The notes under the pieces: generated by a model
The model's database searches: none
What the model saw: the letters and a program-made list of their open reading frames with translations, nothing else
Told to the model about the DNA's origin: nothing
Part shown: piece after piece, positions 47,836 to 57,981 of the stretch
Position numbering within the stretch: position 1 is the stretch's first letter
How the letters are laid out: the number at the start of each line of letters is the position of its first letter
Made by a program: the position numbers and the translations under genes
Origin: Bacteroidota bacterium
GTDB lineage: Bacteria > Bacteroidota > Bacteroidia > AKYH767-A > OLB10
DNA length: 64,000 nucleotides
Assembly: GCA_016713445.1 (NCBI GenBank)
Contig: JADJPB010000001.1
Location: forward strand, 730,391 to 794,390
Reading direction: 5' to 3'

Positions 47836-49003
47836 ATGCGCTTACAGGTAGTCGTGGGAAAAGAACTTATTCATCAATTTCATCAAATTCCCTATTCCAT
47901 CTATAACAACGATCCACATTGGGTGCCTCATATAATTCAAGACATCGAGAAAGTTTTTGATCCAGCTAAGAACAAGCTTTTTAAGGAAGGAGCTACGGCC
48001 ATTCGTTGGATACTTCTCAATGATACAGGTGAAAAAATTGGACGAATCGCAGCATTCATCAATCCGAAAGATGTAGACACCACGAAATACAAGACGGGCG
48101 GACTCGGATTTTTTGAATGTATCAACGATCCGTTGGCGGCACATTTCCTATTTGACGCAGGCAAAGAATGGCTCGCTAAACAAGGGATGGAAGCCATGGA
48201 CGGCCCCATCAACTTCGGCGACCGCAGTCAATTTTGGGGTTGTCAGGTTACCAATTGGAACGAGCCCGGCATCTATCCCATGAACTACAATCCGCCTTAC
48301 TACCAAGAACTTTTCCTTAGCTATGGCTTTGGCGTTTATTTCAACCAGCATATTTACTGGCGTAGTTTAGAAATTCCAGCGCAAGCCATTTTTCACCGCA
48401 AATACAACAATTTAAAGAGCGATCCAAAATTCAAGGTTTGCAATATTGAAAGTATATCGGTGGAGCAAGCGGCTGAAAACTTCCAAATCGTTTATAATGC
48501 AGCTTGGGGCGGACATTCCCACTTTAAGGAGATGAGTTCGTCGGCAGCGCAGAAAGTATTCAGGGCCATTAAACCCGTATTAGATCCACGGGCTATTATC
48601 TTCGCTTATTACGATGATGCCCCCATTGGGGGTATTCTTATGTATACCCGAGTTAAACCAGATCTTCAAACATGTAAATGGGAACTTAAATGCCATAGGA
48701 AAAATAAAATTCCTATATCACAAGCTACGTCGCACTAGTACTCGACTTGTAGGGGCGGTATTTGGAGTGATTCGTGAATGGCATGGGAAAGGCGTAGAAG
48801 CCGCTTTAGTCGTTGAGGGCGAGATCAGTATCAAATCACGTAGAGTGTACAAAGACTTTGTCATTACCTGGATTGGCGACTTTAACCCCAAAATGATCAA
48901 AGTAGCCGAAAACCTTGATACTCAACTCTGGAGAACATTACAAACCTATCGTTACACCTTCGACCGAAGTATTCCATTTGAAAGGTGTCCAGTTGTTGAA
49001 TAA
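47836..49003 (+). CDS. GNAT-fold protein of the YghO-like group (frameshifted)
   Basis: About 389 residues, widespread in Bacteroidota as a hypothetical or acetyltransferase-like protein. Visible: N-terminal IPYSIYNNDPHWVPHI, the central GPINFGDRSQFWGCQV and YNPPYYQELFLSYGF, and a C-terminal GNAT-like part (YHKLRRTSTRLVGAVFGVIREWHGKGVEAALV). One extra G in ggggg near 48630 breaks the frame (APIGVFLCIPELNQIF). I assign the fold with moderate confidence and no substrate. Preceded by the twin hairpins at 47742-47814. Confidence 0.7.
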
Positions 49004-49063
49004 CTACTCAAAATATTCATTAACAATTTTTTAAGATGTGTTTAAAAAAAACCTCTTCTTTGC

Positions 49064-49095
49064 TTGTCTAAATGAAAACATAAAGACTATTTTTG
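49064..49095 (+). promoter_or_regulatory. Candidate promoter of tRNA-Lys
   Basis: TATTTTTG (TAnnTTTG) at 49088-49095 with TTG at 49064-49066, 21 bp apart. The implied start is about 35 bases before the mature tRNA. Confidence 0.6.
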
Positions 49096-49131
49096 CACCC
49101 CGTTTAAGACAATACTAGTTGAAGACGGAAC

Positions 49132-49204
49132 GATTCCGTAGCTCAGTTGGTAGAGCAATACACTTTTAATGTATGGGCCCTGGGTTCGAGTCCCAGCGGA
49201 ATCA
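49132..49204 (+). tRNA. tRNA-Lys (TTT)
   Basis: Acceptor GATTCCG with CGGAATC, D-arm GCTC...GAGC, anticodon loop CTTTTAA (TTT), T-arm CTGGG/CCCAG with loop TTCGAGT. Discriminator A at 49204; CCA not encoded. Confidence 0.96.
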
Positions 49205-49220
49205 CTAGTAAATGCAAAGG

Positions 49221-49243
49221 AAGGCCCTCTACGAGGGCCTTTT
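49221..49243 (+). terminator. Terminator-like hairpin after tRNA-Lys
   Basis: AAGGCCCTC and GAGGGCCTT pair around TAC, followed by TTT. Degenerate copies of this segment recur in the repeat array downstream (about 49832, 50208 and 50584). Confidence 0.82.
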
Positions 49244-49244
49244 G

Positions 49245-50915
49245 ATTTTAGGAAATCTGCCCAAGCTTGCTTGGAAGCAGATTATGAAAATCAAAAAATG
49301 CGGAGCATTCGCTTTGCTTTTTCCACTCGGAGCTAAATGGGTCCGCCAAACAGCTTTAGCTGGTTGGCACTCCCAGTTTTTCTGCCCAAGCTTGCTTGGA
49401 AGCAGATGACAAAAAACAAAATTCGCAGCTTTAGCTGCGTTGCTTTCTATTTTCAGAATGGAGACTAATGGGTCCGTCTCGTCGTGTTGCTTGCAACATG
49501 ACGAGACATTCCCAGTTTTCTCTGCCCAAGCTTGCTTGGAAGCAGATGACAAAAAACAAAATTCGCAGCTTTAGCTGCGTTGCTTTCTATTTTCAGAATG
49601 GAGACTAATGGGTCCGTCTCGTCGTGTTGCTTGCAACATGACGAGACATTCCCAGTTTTTTTCTGCCCAAGCTTGCTTGGAAGCAGATGACAAAAAACAA
49701 AATTCGCAGCTTTAGCTGCGTTGCTTTCTATTTTCAGAATGGAGACTAATGGGTCCAACGAATAAAATCATATTGCTTGCAATGTGATTTTATTCGTCAA
49801 TCCCAGCGAGATCATTAATAATTGCAAAGCGAAGGCCCTCTCCAAGGTCGCGTTTTTGTTTTAGGGCATCTGCCCAAGCTTGCTTTCCCCACTCTCCCCT
49901 CGACAGGCTCATGGAGCATATTCTTTTAATTTAAATAATAACACTCTGTTCACTCATTCTCATTCTCATTCTCTCTCCTATATGGGTCCGTCTCGTCGTG
50001 TTGCTTGCAACATGACGAGACATTCCCAGTTTTTTTCTGCCCAAGCTTGCTTGGAAGCAGATGACAAAAAACAAAATTCGCAGCTTTAGCTGCGTTGCTT
50101 TCTATTTTCAGAATGGAGACTAATGGGTCCAACCGATAAAATCATATTGCTTGCAATGTGATTTTATTCGTCAATCCCAGCGAGATCACTAATAATTGCA
50201 AAGCGAATGCCCTCTCCAAGGTCGCGTTTTTGTTTTAAGGCATTTGCGCAAGCTTGCTTGCCCTACTCTCCCCTCGACAGGCTCAGGGAGCATACTCTTT
50301 TAATTTAAATAATAACACTCTGTTCACTCATTCTCATTCTCATTCTCTCTCTCCTATATGGGTCCGTCTCGTCGTGTAGCTTGCAACATGACGAGACATT
50401 CCCAGTTTTTTTCTGCCCAAGCTTGCTTGGAAGCAGATGACAAAAAACAAAATTCGCAGCTTTAGCTGCGTTGCTTTCTATTTTCAGAATGGAGACTAAT
50501 GGGTCCAACCGATAAAATCGTATTGCTTGCAATGTGATTTTATTCGTCAATCCAAGCGAGATCACTAATAATTGCAAAGCGAATGCTCTCTCTCAAGGTC
50601 GCGTTTTTGTTTTAGGATTGCATTTGCGCAAGCTTGCTTTCCCTACTCTCCCTCGACAGGCTCTGGGAGCATTCTCTTTTAATTTAAATAATAACACTCT
50701 GTTCACTCATTCTCATTCTCTCTCTCCTTCTCATTCTCATTCTCTCTCTCCTATATGGGTCCGTCTCGGCGTGTTGCTGACAACATGCAAAGATATTCCC
50801 GGATTTTTTCTGCCCAAGCTTGCTTCTCCTACTCTCCCCTCTACAGGCTCAGGGAGCATTCTCTTTTAATTTAAATAATAACACTCTGTTCACTCATTCT
50901 CATTCTCCCTCTCCT
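49245..50915. repeat. tRNA-Lys-associated hairpin-rich tandem array
   Basis: About 1.7 kb. The core unit, 140-141 bp (starts 49381, 49521, 49662), carries: a TCTGCCCAAGC-TT-GCTTGGAAGCAGA hairpin, an A-rich spacer, a CGCAGC-TTTA-GCTGCG hairpin, a spacer ending GGAGACTA, and a box reading GGGTCC, long hairpin, TCCCAG. From 49662 the core alternates with a C/T-rich TCATTC-repeat segment in a 374-376 bp higher unit (starts 49662, 50036, 50412). Three units (from about 49799, 50174, 50550) contain the tRNA 3' end and its flank in degenerate form: TCCCAGCGAGATCA for tRNA TCCCAGCGGAATCA, then sequence matching the tRNA terminator region. No gene is seen; open frames arise because 141 is divisible by three. 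Confidence 0.92.
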
Positions 50916-51130
50916 TTTTGCAGTACACACTCTCTAAAATTACTAAGATTCATTTTAACTTCAGGGTTCTGCTAGACTGATGGACAAATATCTAACAGTC
51001 TAAATTGCTGTTTTAGCGAATCATTTTAATTGAGAATGATTATTTTCACGGAGTGAAATATGAGAAATAGTAATGAGTTTGGAGGTTAAAAACTCTAACT
51101 TTTATACTTCGCTCTTAAAGAATTAATACC

Positions 51131-51811
51131 ATGTCAGAAAACAACACCAAATACGAAAAGCAATTAGGCATCCTCAATTTATTGGTAATCATCTTAACCT
51201 TTTATGTGTTGGGTGCCATAGTGGTAGATACCATCTACCCCCTTGATAAGGAAACTTCTACTTTATTGCATGATATTGATATTGCCATTTGTATTTTCTT
51301 CTTGGGCGAATTTTCGGTTCGCTTTTATAGGGCAGAGAATAAATGGAAGTTTATGAAATGGGGGTGGATCGATTTATTATCCAGCATTCCTATGATTGAG
51401 CCCTTAAGAGCAGGTCGAATGCTTCGCTTGTTCCGATTACTTCGCATTGTGAGGGCTTTTCGGTCGACCCATCATTTGGTACACCATGTTTTCAAAAATA
51501 AAATAAAGGGCACACTCACATCGGCAGTTATCTTTGCAGTGCTCATTATTATTTTTTCCTCCATTGCCATCTTACAGGTAGAGCATCATCCAAATAGCAA
51601 TATTCTCACTGCTGAAGATGCTTTATGGTGGGCTTATGTTACAATTACCACTGTAGGTTATGGTGATTTGTATCCGGTAACTACAGAAGGTCGGATCATT
51701 GCAGCCCTCTTAATGACTACAGGAGTAGGTTTGTTTGGGACATTTACTGCTTATGTTTCTTCTTTGTATGTGATAAGCCAGAAAAAAGATGAAGAAAACG
51801 GCGATAGATAA
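51131..51811 (+). CDS. Voltage-gated-type potassium channel
   Basis: 226 residues with six membrane helices. S4 has arginines every third position (RAGRMLRLFRLLRIVRAFR, about residues 95-113); the pore loop carries the K+ filter TTVGYGD (about 177-183) followed by S6. The C-terminus is short with no RCK domain. Likely forms a tetrameric K+ channel in the inner membrane. Frame intact; 215 bases without features precede it. Confidence 0.92.
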   Translation: MSENNTKYEKQLGILNLLVIILTFYVLGAIVVDTIYPLDKETSTLLHDIDIAICIFFLGEFSVRFYRAENKWKFMKWGWIDLLSSIPMIEPLRAGRMLRLFRLLRIVRAFRSTHHLVHHVFKNKIKGTLTSAVIFAVLIIIFSSIAILQVEHHPNSNILTAEDALWWAYVTITTVGYGDLYPVTTEGRIIAALLMTTGVGLFGTFTAYVSSLYVISQKKDEENGDR

Positions 51812-51876
51812 CATGACTAAACACTGAATTCAATATTTATTCTATTAAAAAAACTTTATTTTTTAAATACTTAACA

Positions 51877-53299
51877 TTAAGAATATAACAAACTACCCTT
51901 CCAATTTTGCTCAGCACATAAATTCCCAGATTTTGTTTGTTGAATTTTCGGGATAGAAAACGTAAATGTAGATCCTTCATTCAAGTTAGAAGAAACTTTA
52001 ATTTTCCCACCGTAATTGTCCATCATCTTTTTTGCAACGGCTAAACCTGCTCCAGTGGATTCAAATGCATCTCGAGGGTTGATAGTTTGAAAAATCACAA
52101 AGATTTTATCGAAATACTTTTCTTCAATTCCAATTCCATTGTCACTTACACTAAAATGACAATACTCCTCCTCCTCTTTACAAGAAACTTTAATTTCACA
52201 TTGTGATTTATCATTAAACTTGATGGCATTGTCTATAAGAATTTCCATTACCGATTTCCAAACGAACTCGTCCGTCTTCACCAATGGCAATTTACTTTCT
52301 ATTTTAATTTTGTAATTCCGATTGCTCGGCAACAATGATAATACTTGCTCCATTAAAACCTCTGTGTCTACTTCCTTTATTTGATTATCTCTTCGGTCTA
52401 CTTTCGAATAGTTCAACAAAGCATCCAATAGCAATTCCATTCGCTGTACTCTGTTTTTAATCGTCAATAAATTTCTTCTTGTTTCCTCATTCAGATTATC
52501 TTCTAAGTCCATCTCCAAAAAATCAGCTAACGTACCAATAGCCCTCAAGGGTGCTTTGAGATCGTGAGAAGCTACGGAGGCAAATTTATCTAACTCCTTA
52601 TTCGACTTTTCCAAGTTTTTAGTGTACCGTTGAAGTAGAAGGTTCGATTCCTCCAATAATTTATTTTTCTCCTCTAATTCACGTTTTGATTTTTCCAAGC
52701 GTTGGATAATGATATTTTTACCGCTCTGTAAATAATTTCCTTGACTCGCTATGAGATAAAAAGAAAAAAGCGCATTCACAATAAAATCCTGATTGATTAA
52801 ATCCACATCGTCCTTAAACATGGCGAAGGAAGTCCAGTTTGTAAATTCAGAAATTAAATAAAAATAGATCGCATTTAACGCAAATAAAACAGTGAAAAAT
52901 CGACCTCCATTTTTGCCTAACATTAAATAGGCATATAAAATAATGACACCATGATACAACAATCCTCCAGTACGAATTCCGCCACAGGAATAAGCCACGA
53001 AATGCAATAAGGCGAAAGAGGAAATTAATAGTATTCGATAAGAAATTAGTAATCGATCAATAGTGGCTATGAAAAAATAATTGGTTAACATTAATGCTCC
53101 AAGCGATAAGATGACCCAAGGTAAGATTCCTGCTTGCGGAATTGTTGCCAACATTTTAGATGCCACTGCCAAACAAAACCAAGGCACCTGAAATAGAAAA
53201 GATCCGAAAGAGTACAAATCGTTGTTTATCGACAACATCTTCTTCGGGAATTGATGCGACTATATGTTCTCTAGAAAGAGCAGACAATATTGGTTTCAT
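51877..53299 (-). CDS. Membrane sensor histidine kinase (frameshifted near N-terminus)
   Basis: About 474 residues. ATG 53299 gives MKPILSALSREHIVASIPEEDVV and FRIFSISGALVLFGSG, joined after a shift near 53165 to ASKMLATIPQAG and five or six further membrane helices (to about residue 200). A coiled coil (KSKRELEEKNKLLEESNLLLQRY) leads to HisKA with the phosphorylated His in VASHDLKAPLRA, then HATPase with IDNAIKFND, DNGIGIEEKYF and GAGLAVAKKMM. No receiver domain and no adjacent response regulator. Signal unknown. Confidence 0.87.
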
Positions 53300-53657
53300 A
53301 GTGGTCTTAGTAAAAATAGTATACGAAGTAAAATACAAAGGGTTGCAAAGTCACTATTAAAGAGATAGAAATTCATTGAAAAAAAGCCTCACTAAGCATG
53401 GCTGTTCAGCATTAACAATATTTTCAAATGAAGACTCAAGCCCAATTTATAGATTATTAGATTGTAAGTAAATCCGATAAAATTTGATTTCTCCTATTTA
53501 TCAGTGTTCATTTTGAAATTTGAATGTATAGTTTAATTCATAGTCTGATAAGAACCCATAATAAACCTGTCCCGCAGCATTGCGCATTGTAGTTAGGCTG
53601 ATTTGAGGCTATAACAACATTATGCAAAAATATTAAGGGGAAAAACTTATAGGATTT

Positions 53658-53678
53658 GGGCGCAAAATATTGCGTCCC
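53658..53678. repeat. Imperfect palindrome of the GTAGRGACGC family
   Basis: GGGCGCAA and TTGCGTCCC pair around AATA with one bulge. Read on the minus strand it begins GTAGGGACGC, the same head as the palindrome at 53773-53804. Confidence 0.65.
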
Positions 53679-53702
53679 TACATGAATTCAACAATTTACT
53701 AA

Positions 53703-53753
53703 AGCTCGCGTGCCATAAAATTGGATGATATCCAATTTTATGGCACGCGAGCT
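53703..53753. repeat. Perfect 24-bp stem hairpin
   Basis: Arms 53703-53726 and 53730-53753 are exact reverse complements with a three-base loop (GAT). The stem begins AGCTCGCGTGCCATAAAA. No T-run follows, so it is not a canonical terminator. Confidence 0.92.
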
Positions 53754-53772
53754 CTTTCTAGGGGGTGAATTT

Positions 53773-53804
53773 TTGTAGAGACGCCATTAATGGCGTCTCT
53801 ACAA
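53773..53804. repeat. Perfect 32-bp palindrome (GTAGAGACGC family)
   Basis: Exact palindrome centred between 53788 and 53789, arms starting TTGTAGAGACGCC. Elements with this head are, from general experience, common between genes in Bacteroidota and cyanobacteria and resemble REP/MITE-like sequences. Confidence 0.9.
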
Positions 53805-53971
53805 TTTGGTCGCGAGGCTTCGCGATTTCCGATTAAAATATCCGTGAACTGTTATTATACCTTTAGCTTAGCCTGACGTCCATGGGCAGCAGTGCGGGGT
53901 CATGACCCATCATGGAAATCCGTGTTCAATTCCATTGTTTAATCTATGAATCATTATATTTGACAAGCAAA

Positions 53972-54822
53972 ATGATTCAAATGATTCCAATTCATGACTT
54001 AGAAGAGCACGAGAAAAAGGAAATCAAGATGATCGAGTTGGACAAGGCGCTCAAGAACGACGCTACCGAGCCACACCGACATCATTATTTCGAGTGCTTT
54101 GTGTTTTTGAAAGGAGGAGGAACTCATATTGTCGATTTTGTAGAGTTTCCTATCGAATCGAATTCCATTCATATTGTTACGCCCGGACAAGTACATAAGG
54201 TAAAAAGGAAAATTAAATTCGACAGGCTTTGTATTTCTTTTGATATGTTCCACTTCGATCAGAAAAACAAATTGAACAATTATTATTCGATCATACTTGC
54301 TTTGATGTAAACGAGTTTTCGCCGAGCTATCATTTTGAAGATGCTTTTACTGTTGAATTGAAGAACATAATCTCGCAAGCCTGGAATGAATTTAATTCAC
54401 AAAGTCTATTGAAAAATCAAATTGTGTTGAATCAATTAACCTTACTTCTACTCTACTGTTTGCGACTTCGTGGTGAGAATATATCAACGGAAGGTCAAGG
54501 AAAGGCTACAGGGCTTTATTCGGCGTTTAGGAGGCTTATGCATAACGAGTATAAATCACTTAAAAAGGTGAAAGATTATGCGGCTAGTTTGAATGTTACA
54601 GAGAAGTACTTAAATGATGAAGTGATGCAAAAATGTGGCGAAACGGTGAGTGCGGTCATTAGTCGACATCTTATTTTGGAAGCCAAGCGTTTATTGAATA
54701 CGGGTGTCTCGGCGAAGGAAGTTAGTTATGAACTCAATTTTACGGATCCAGCTCATTTTAGTAAGTTTTTCAAGACACAAACAGGTTTTTCACCCAGCGA
54801 ATTCAAAAATATACATGAATAA
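53972..54822 (+). CDS. AraC family transcriptional regulator (frameshifted)
   Basis: About 283 residues. N-terminal cupin sensing domain (ATEPHRHHYFECFVFLKGGGTHIVDF; HIVTPGQVHKV) and C-terminal double helix-turn-helix (SLKKVKDYAASLNVTEKYLNDEV; KEVSYELNFTDPAHFSKFFKTQTGFSPSEFKN). The frame slips near 54280 in a ttattatt run; corrected sequence reads LLFDHTCFDVNEFSPSYHFED. ATG 53972 or 53981 starts the conserved part; an upstream ATG at 53912 is less likely. Target unknown; the secreted protein gene 65 bases downstream is a candidate. Confidence 0.87.
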
Positions 54823-54887
54823 GTCGGAATTATACATGGTCTCTTCTTTTTAGATGGGCTATTTTTGTTTCATCAAATTCCTAGATC

Positions 54888-56150
54888 ATGAAAAAAATTC
54901 AACTTCTACTTGTTTTTGCACTTTCTTTTTCCACTCTTCAAGCGCAACCTCAAAACTGGTTTCAAATCTCGAGTGGCACAACAAAAAACTTAAATACAAT
55001 TCATTTCCCATCTCCATGGGTGGGTTACATTGGAGGCGACGACAGTTTACTTTTAAAAACGACAGACGGAGGTCTCACTTGGAACTCAATGAATCCATCG
55101 GGAATAAATTTCTTGAGTTGGAATGCGAATATCATCAATCTGCAATTCCTCACCGATTCTATCGGATACCTCACCATTGGTCCGTACGCGACTAGTTACA
55201 AAACTGTCGATGGTGGATTGCACTGGACATCGAATAATTTATTTGGAAACAATTGTTATAATCATGGACTCTTTTTCTTTGATCCTGATAACGGTTTCAT
55301 TGGCGGATCGGGTTGTTTTCAAGGAGAACTTATTTCGAAATTAACAGCAGGTATTTGGAGTCAAGCTACGATGAATAGTTCAACTTGGGATTCTCAGAAC
55401 ATGATCGTTGATATTGATTTCTTCAATACGCAACTTGGCTTAGCGGCCAGCACAAGCGGACTTATTTTCCGTACCACAGATGGAGGATTCACCTGGGACA
55501 GTATTCCTTCCAATCCCTCCATGAACCCGCTTACTTCTGTGTTAATGGTCAACGACACCTTGGCTTATGCAGGGTATCAATCATTGAGTGTTGGCTTTGG
55601 ATTGTATATTTCTACCGATGGTGGATTAACATGGGCTGAAGATCTTAATTCAGCTACTTTTTTCTATCCAGATTTTTTGTCATTGCATCAATCAGGAAGT
55701 GGTGAAATCTTTTCGGGTGGAATTTCACAAGGTGGAATAGATGGTTTAATATTTAATAGCCCCGGTGATATAATAAGTTGGAATTTTGCAGTGGTTGATC
55801 AGCAAATCAATTCCATCTCTTCGAACAACGATTCAACCGTATTTGCTGTAGGTGATAGTGGATATATAGTAGTCAATAAAATATTGACTGGATTACTTTC
55901 CCATAATGCTCCACAGTTGGTAGAAATAAAAATTTCACCGAATCCGACGAATCAATATTTTCGGTTAGAATTTCCGCAGCATATCAATACTTCGAACATC
56001 ACTACCAAAATTTATTCATTGCTTGGTGAATTGGTGCAAGTCGAAACGAATGCTACAACTATTGACATTCGCAAATTAGCTGCTGGTGTTTATGTAATAG
56101 AAGCTTTTGCAGATGGGTTTGTGGGGAGAAGTAAATTGGTGGTGGAATAG
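54888..56150 (+). CDS. Secreted YCF48/BNR-like propeller protein with T9SS sorting domain
   Basis: 420 residues. Signal peptide (MKKIQLLLVFALSFSTLQAQ), then repeated TDGG-x-TW motifs (TTDGGLTWNS, TVDGGLHWTS, TTDGGFTWDS, STDGGLTWAE) typical of a YCF48/sialidase-like beta-propeller, and a C-terminal Por sorting domain (KISPNPTNQYFRLEF ... LAAGVYVIEAFADGF). Exported by the type IX system to the surface or medium; function unknown. Frame intact. Confidence 0.9.
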   Translation: MKKIQLLLVFALSFSTLQAQPQNWFQISSGTTKNLNTIHFPSPWVGYIGGDDSLLLKTTDGGLTWNSMNPSGINFLSWNANIINLQFLTDSIGYLTIGPYATSYKTVDGGLHWTSNNLFGNNCYNHGLFFFDPDNGFIGGSGCFQGELISKLTAGIWSQATMNSSTWDSQNMIVDIDFFNTQLGLAASTSGLIFRTTDGGFTWDSIPSNPSMNPLTSVLMVNDTLAYAGYQSLSVGFGLYISTDGGLTWAEDLNSATFFYPDFLSLHQSGSGEIFSGGISQGGIDGLIFNSPGDIISWNFAVVDQQINSISSNNDSTVFAVGDSGYIVVNKILTGLLSHNAPQLVEIKISPNPTNQYFRLEFPQHINTSNITTKIYSLLGELVQVETNATTIDIRKLAAGVYVIEAFADGFVGRSKLVVE

Positions 56151-56194
56151 ATTTAGTAGCGTATAAAGCTCATGTTTTAGACCCTGCTTGCGCT

Positions 56195-56370
56195 GAAGCT
56201 TCATCAGGCAGGCATGGATGACACGGATTAAACGGATTTCCACGGATTTTCCTATGTAAAGTTGAATTCACAACCACATTATAACTTCTTGTTGTTGAAA
56301 ATGTATATAATTGTTAGAGCAATCCAGATTTATTATTTTAATCCGTGTCATCAGTGTTCCCTTTTCTCAT
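56195..56370. repeat. Intergenic ACGGATT repeat segment
   Basis: ACGGATT occurs three times within 56220-56250 (gacacggatt, aaacggatt, ccacggatt), and the inverted word AATCCGTGTCATCAGTG appears at about 56340, so the region could fold back on itself. This ATCCGTG-type sequence is a recurrent intergenic motif in environmental Bacteroidota; origin unknown. The rest of 56151-56439 shows nothing. Confidence 0.6.
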
Positions 56371-56439
56371 CTTTTAACGAGTTTACTTTATTAACTTTTG
56401 TCAAATTAATAAAACCAGACACTTTTAAAATCTAACTTC

Positions 56440-56769
56440 TCAAAGCATCTCATAAACTCCATAGCTCAACACCAGCAAACCCACAATGGTAAAACCATAT
56501 AAAAAGAAATCGAAGTTATGATCATTATGAAACAGAATTACTGTCATAATGATTCCAAAAAGCATAATAATTCCACCAACAACAATGATGATGCCTGCTC
56601 TACCCTTTCGTTTTTTGTAAATCAATAACTTTAGTTTGCATAAAGCTTCAGTAAGCATTACTTCATTTAAACCTTCTTTTTTAAGGATGCTTTGAATAGC
56701 ATCTATAGGATATCCTTCTCGATGCAATTTTAAAGCTTTGTTCCAATAAAGCGTAGCGTTTTGATCCAT
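56440..56769 (-). CDS. Hypothetical two-helix membrane protein
   Basis: 109 residues. The soluble N-terminal half is helical (DQNATLYWNKALKLHREGYPIDAIQSILKKEG) and resembles a short helical hairpin; two membrane helices follow (GRAGIIIVVGGIIMLFGIIMTVIL and FFLYGFTIVGLLVLSYGVY). No family recognised, and neighbours give no hint. Frame intact and codon usage unremarkable. Confidence 0.65.
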   Translation of the reverse strand: MDQNATLYWNKALKLHREGYPIDAIQSILKKEGLNEVMLTEALCKLKLLIYKKRKGRAGIIIVVGGIIMLFGIIMTVILFHNDHNFDFFLYGFTIVGLLVLSYGVYEML

Positions 56770-57045
56770 GCTATTTCTTTAAGGGCTAAAGATGAAAAAC
56801 TTTTATACCTTTAAAAATGACTTAAATCAGTTCAAAAATCACATTCCATACTAAGTACATAATTGAATTCTTGCTTAGTCAAGATGAGACATTTGCCAGC
56901 ATAACACCAAATAAATAATAATATTTCAAACCACTAAAAACGAAATTATGTTTGTTTTATTATTGAATAACAATAAGTTACTTGCAATTTTAGTTTATAA
57001 TCCTGCATCACTTAATTTACATTCGAAATTGATATATAAATAAAC

Positions 57046-57077
57046 CTTGACATTAAATTGCGGGATTTCTACATTTG
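57046..57077 (+). promoter_or_regulatory. Promoter of the 57099 gene
   Basis: CTTG at 57046-57049 and TACATTTG at 57070-57077, exactly 20 bp apart. The ATG at 57099 is about 20 bases downstream, which also argues against an in-frame start at 57075. Confidence 0.68.
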
Positions 57078-57098
57078 AGAACATCAAAATCATATACT

Positions 57099-57956
57099 AT
57101 GAAATCGAAACTCTACTTAATCATTGTATTACTCTTTGCTTCATTCATTAGCTATGCACAAAATCCAGTACCAAATCCAGGTTTTGAAACTTGGAACAAT
57201 GGAAATGCAACCGATTGGGTAAGCAATAATGTTCCAGGCTTATATACTCCCGTTACACAATCTACTTCCGCACATTTAGGTGGCTCATCTGTAAAGGGAG
57301 ATGTAGTAAATTATTCAGGAACTAACATTCCACCTCTTTTGTATAGCGCTCCAGTAGGGTCACAAAGTGGATTTCCAATCACTACGTCGTACAATGTTTT
57401 AAGATTTTATTATAAATTTGTTTCAAGTGTAGCTAATGACGTACTAACAACTTTTGTAAGTTTTCAGGATATAAATAATAATACAGTTGCGTATGGGGCA
57501 GGAAATTTATCAGTTGTATCAAATGCATGGACATTAGGAGAGATTCCACTTAATTATACAGGTACTAATCCTACCAATGCTGTTATATCATTTTCAATTA
57601 GCAATAACACAGGAAACATTCCCGCTATTGGTACCTATTTCCTCATTGATGATGTTTCACTTGATATTTCATCAGGTCTTTCAGAAGCCAATAATCTGAG
57701 CATCGGAAATTTGTATCCAAATCCAACAGAGCAACAAATTAATTTACCATTTCACTTAAATCAATCGGGTCAAACAAAACTGCAAATAGTCGATCTGCAA
57801 GGACGTGTTATTTATACGTTGCTTGATCAGTACTTGCCTGCTGGCGATTATCGAATTCAAGAAGATTTTGAAATATTGGAAAGTGGTTGTTATTTATTTC
57901 AATTGCAGTTTGAGAATAATATCGTGAGCAAGTTATTTCAAATTCATCAAAATTAA
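57099..57956 (+). CDS. Secreted T9SS type A sorting-domain protein
   Basis: 285 residues. Signal peptide (MKSKLYLIIVLLFASFISYAQ) and a jelly-roll-like domain as in carbohydrate-binding or PCMD-type modules (NPVPNPGFETWNNGNATDWVSNN ... IGTYFLIDDVSLDIS), followed by the Por sorting domain (IGNLYPNPTEQQINLPF ... SGCYLFQLQFENNIVSKLFQIHQN). Ligand unknown. Own promoter just upstream. Frame intact. Confidence 0.88.
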   Translation: MKSKLYLIIVLLFASFISYAQNPVPNPGFETWNNGNATDWVSNNVPGLYTPVTQSTSAHLGGSSVKGDVVNYSGTNIPPLLYSAPVGSQSGFPITTSYNVLRFYYKFVSSVANDVLTTFVSFQDINNNTVAYGAGNLSVVSNAWTLGEIPLNYTGTNPTNAVISFSISNNTGNIPAIGTYFLIDDVSLDISSGLSEANNLSIGNLYPNPTEQQINLPFHLNQSGQTKLQIVDLQGRVIYTLLDQYLPAGDYRIQEDFEILESGCYLFQLQFENNIVSKLFQIHQN

Positions 57957-57981
57957 TAAATGGGTTAAAAAATGCCCCCTT

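Larger units (their letters stand above)
53340..53960. other. Intergenic region rich in palindromes
   Basis: About 600 bases with no gene. The first 300 are AT-rich and featureless to me; 53650-53830 holds four palindromic elements listed separately; then come about 85 bases of leader, including a short GC-rich stretch, before the AraC-type gene. Confidence 0.6.

Noticed and set aside
49229..50577. Repetitive open frames on both strands in the tRNA-Lys array (up to 107 residues)
   Set aside because: They follow from a 141-bp unit divisible by three, have no start signals, and both strands are open alike; the pattern is structural, not coding.
49132..50915. Integrated genomic island at tRNA-Lys
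   Set aside because: tRNA-end copies suggest attachment sites, but no integrase or cargo gene lies between them; the interval is all repeat.
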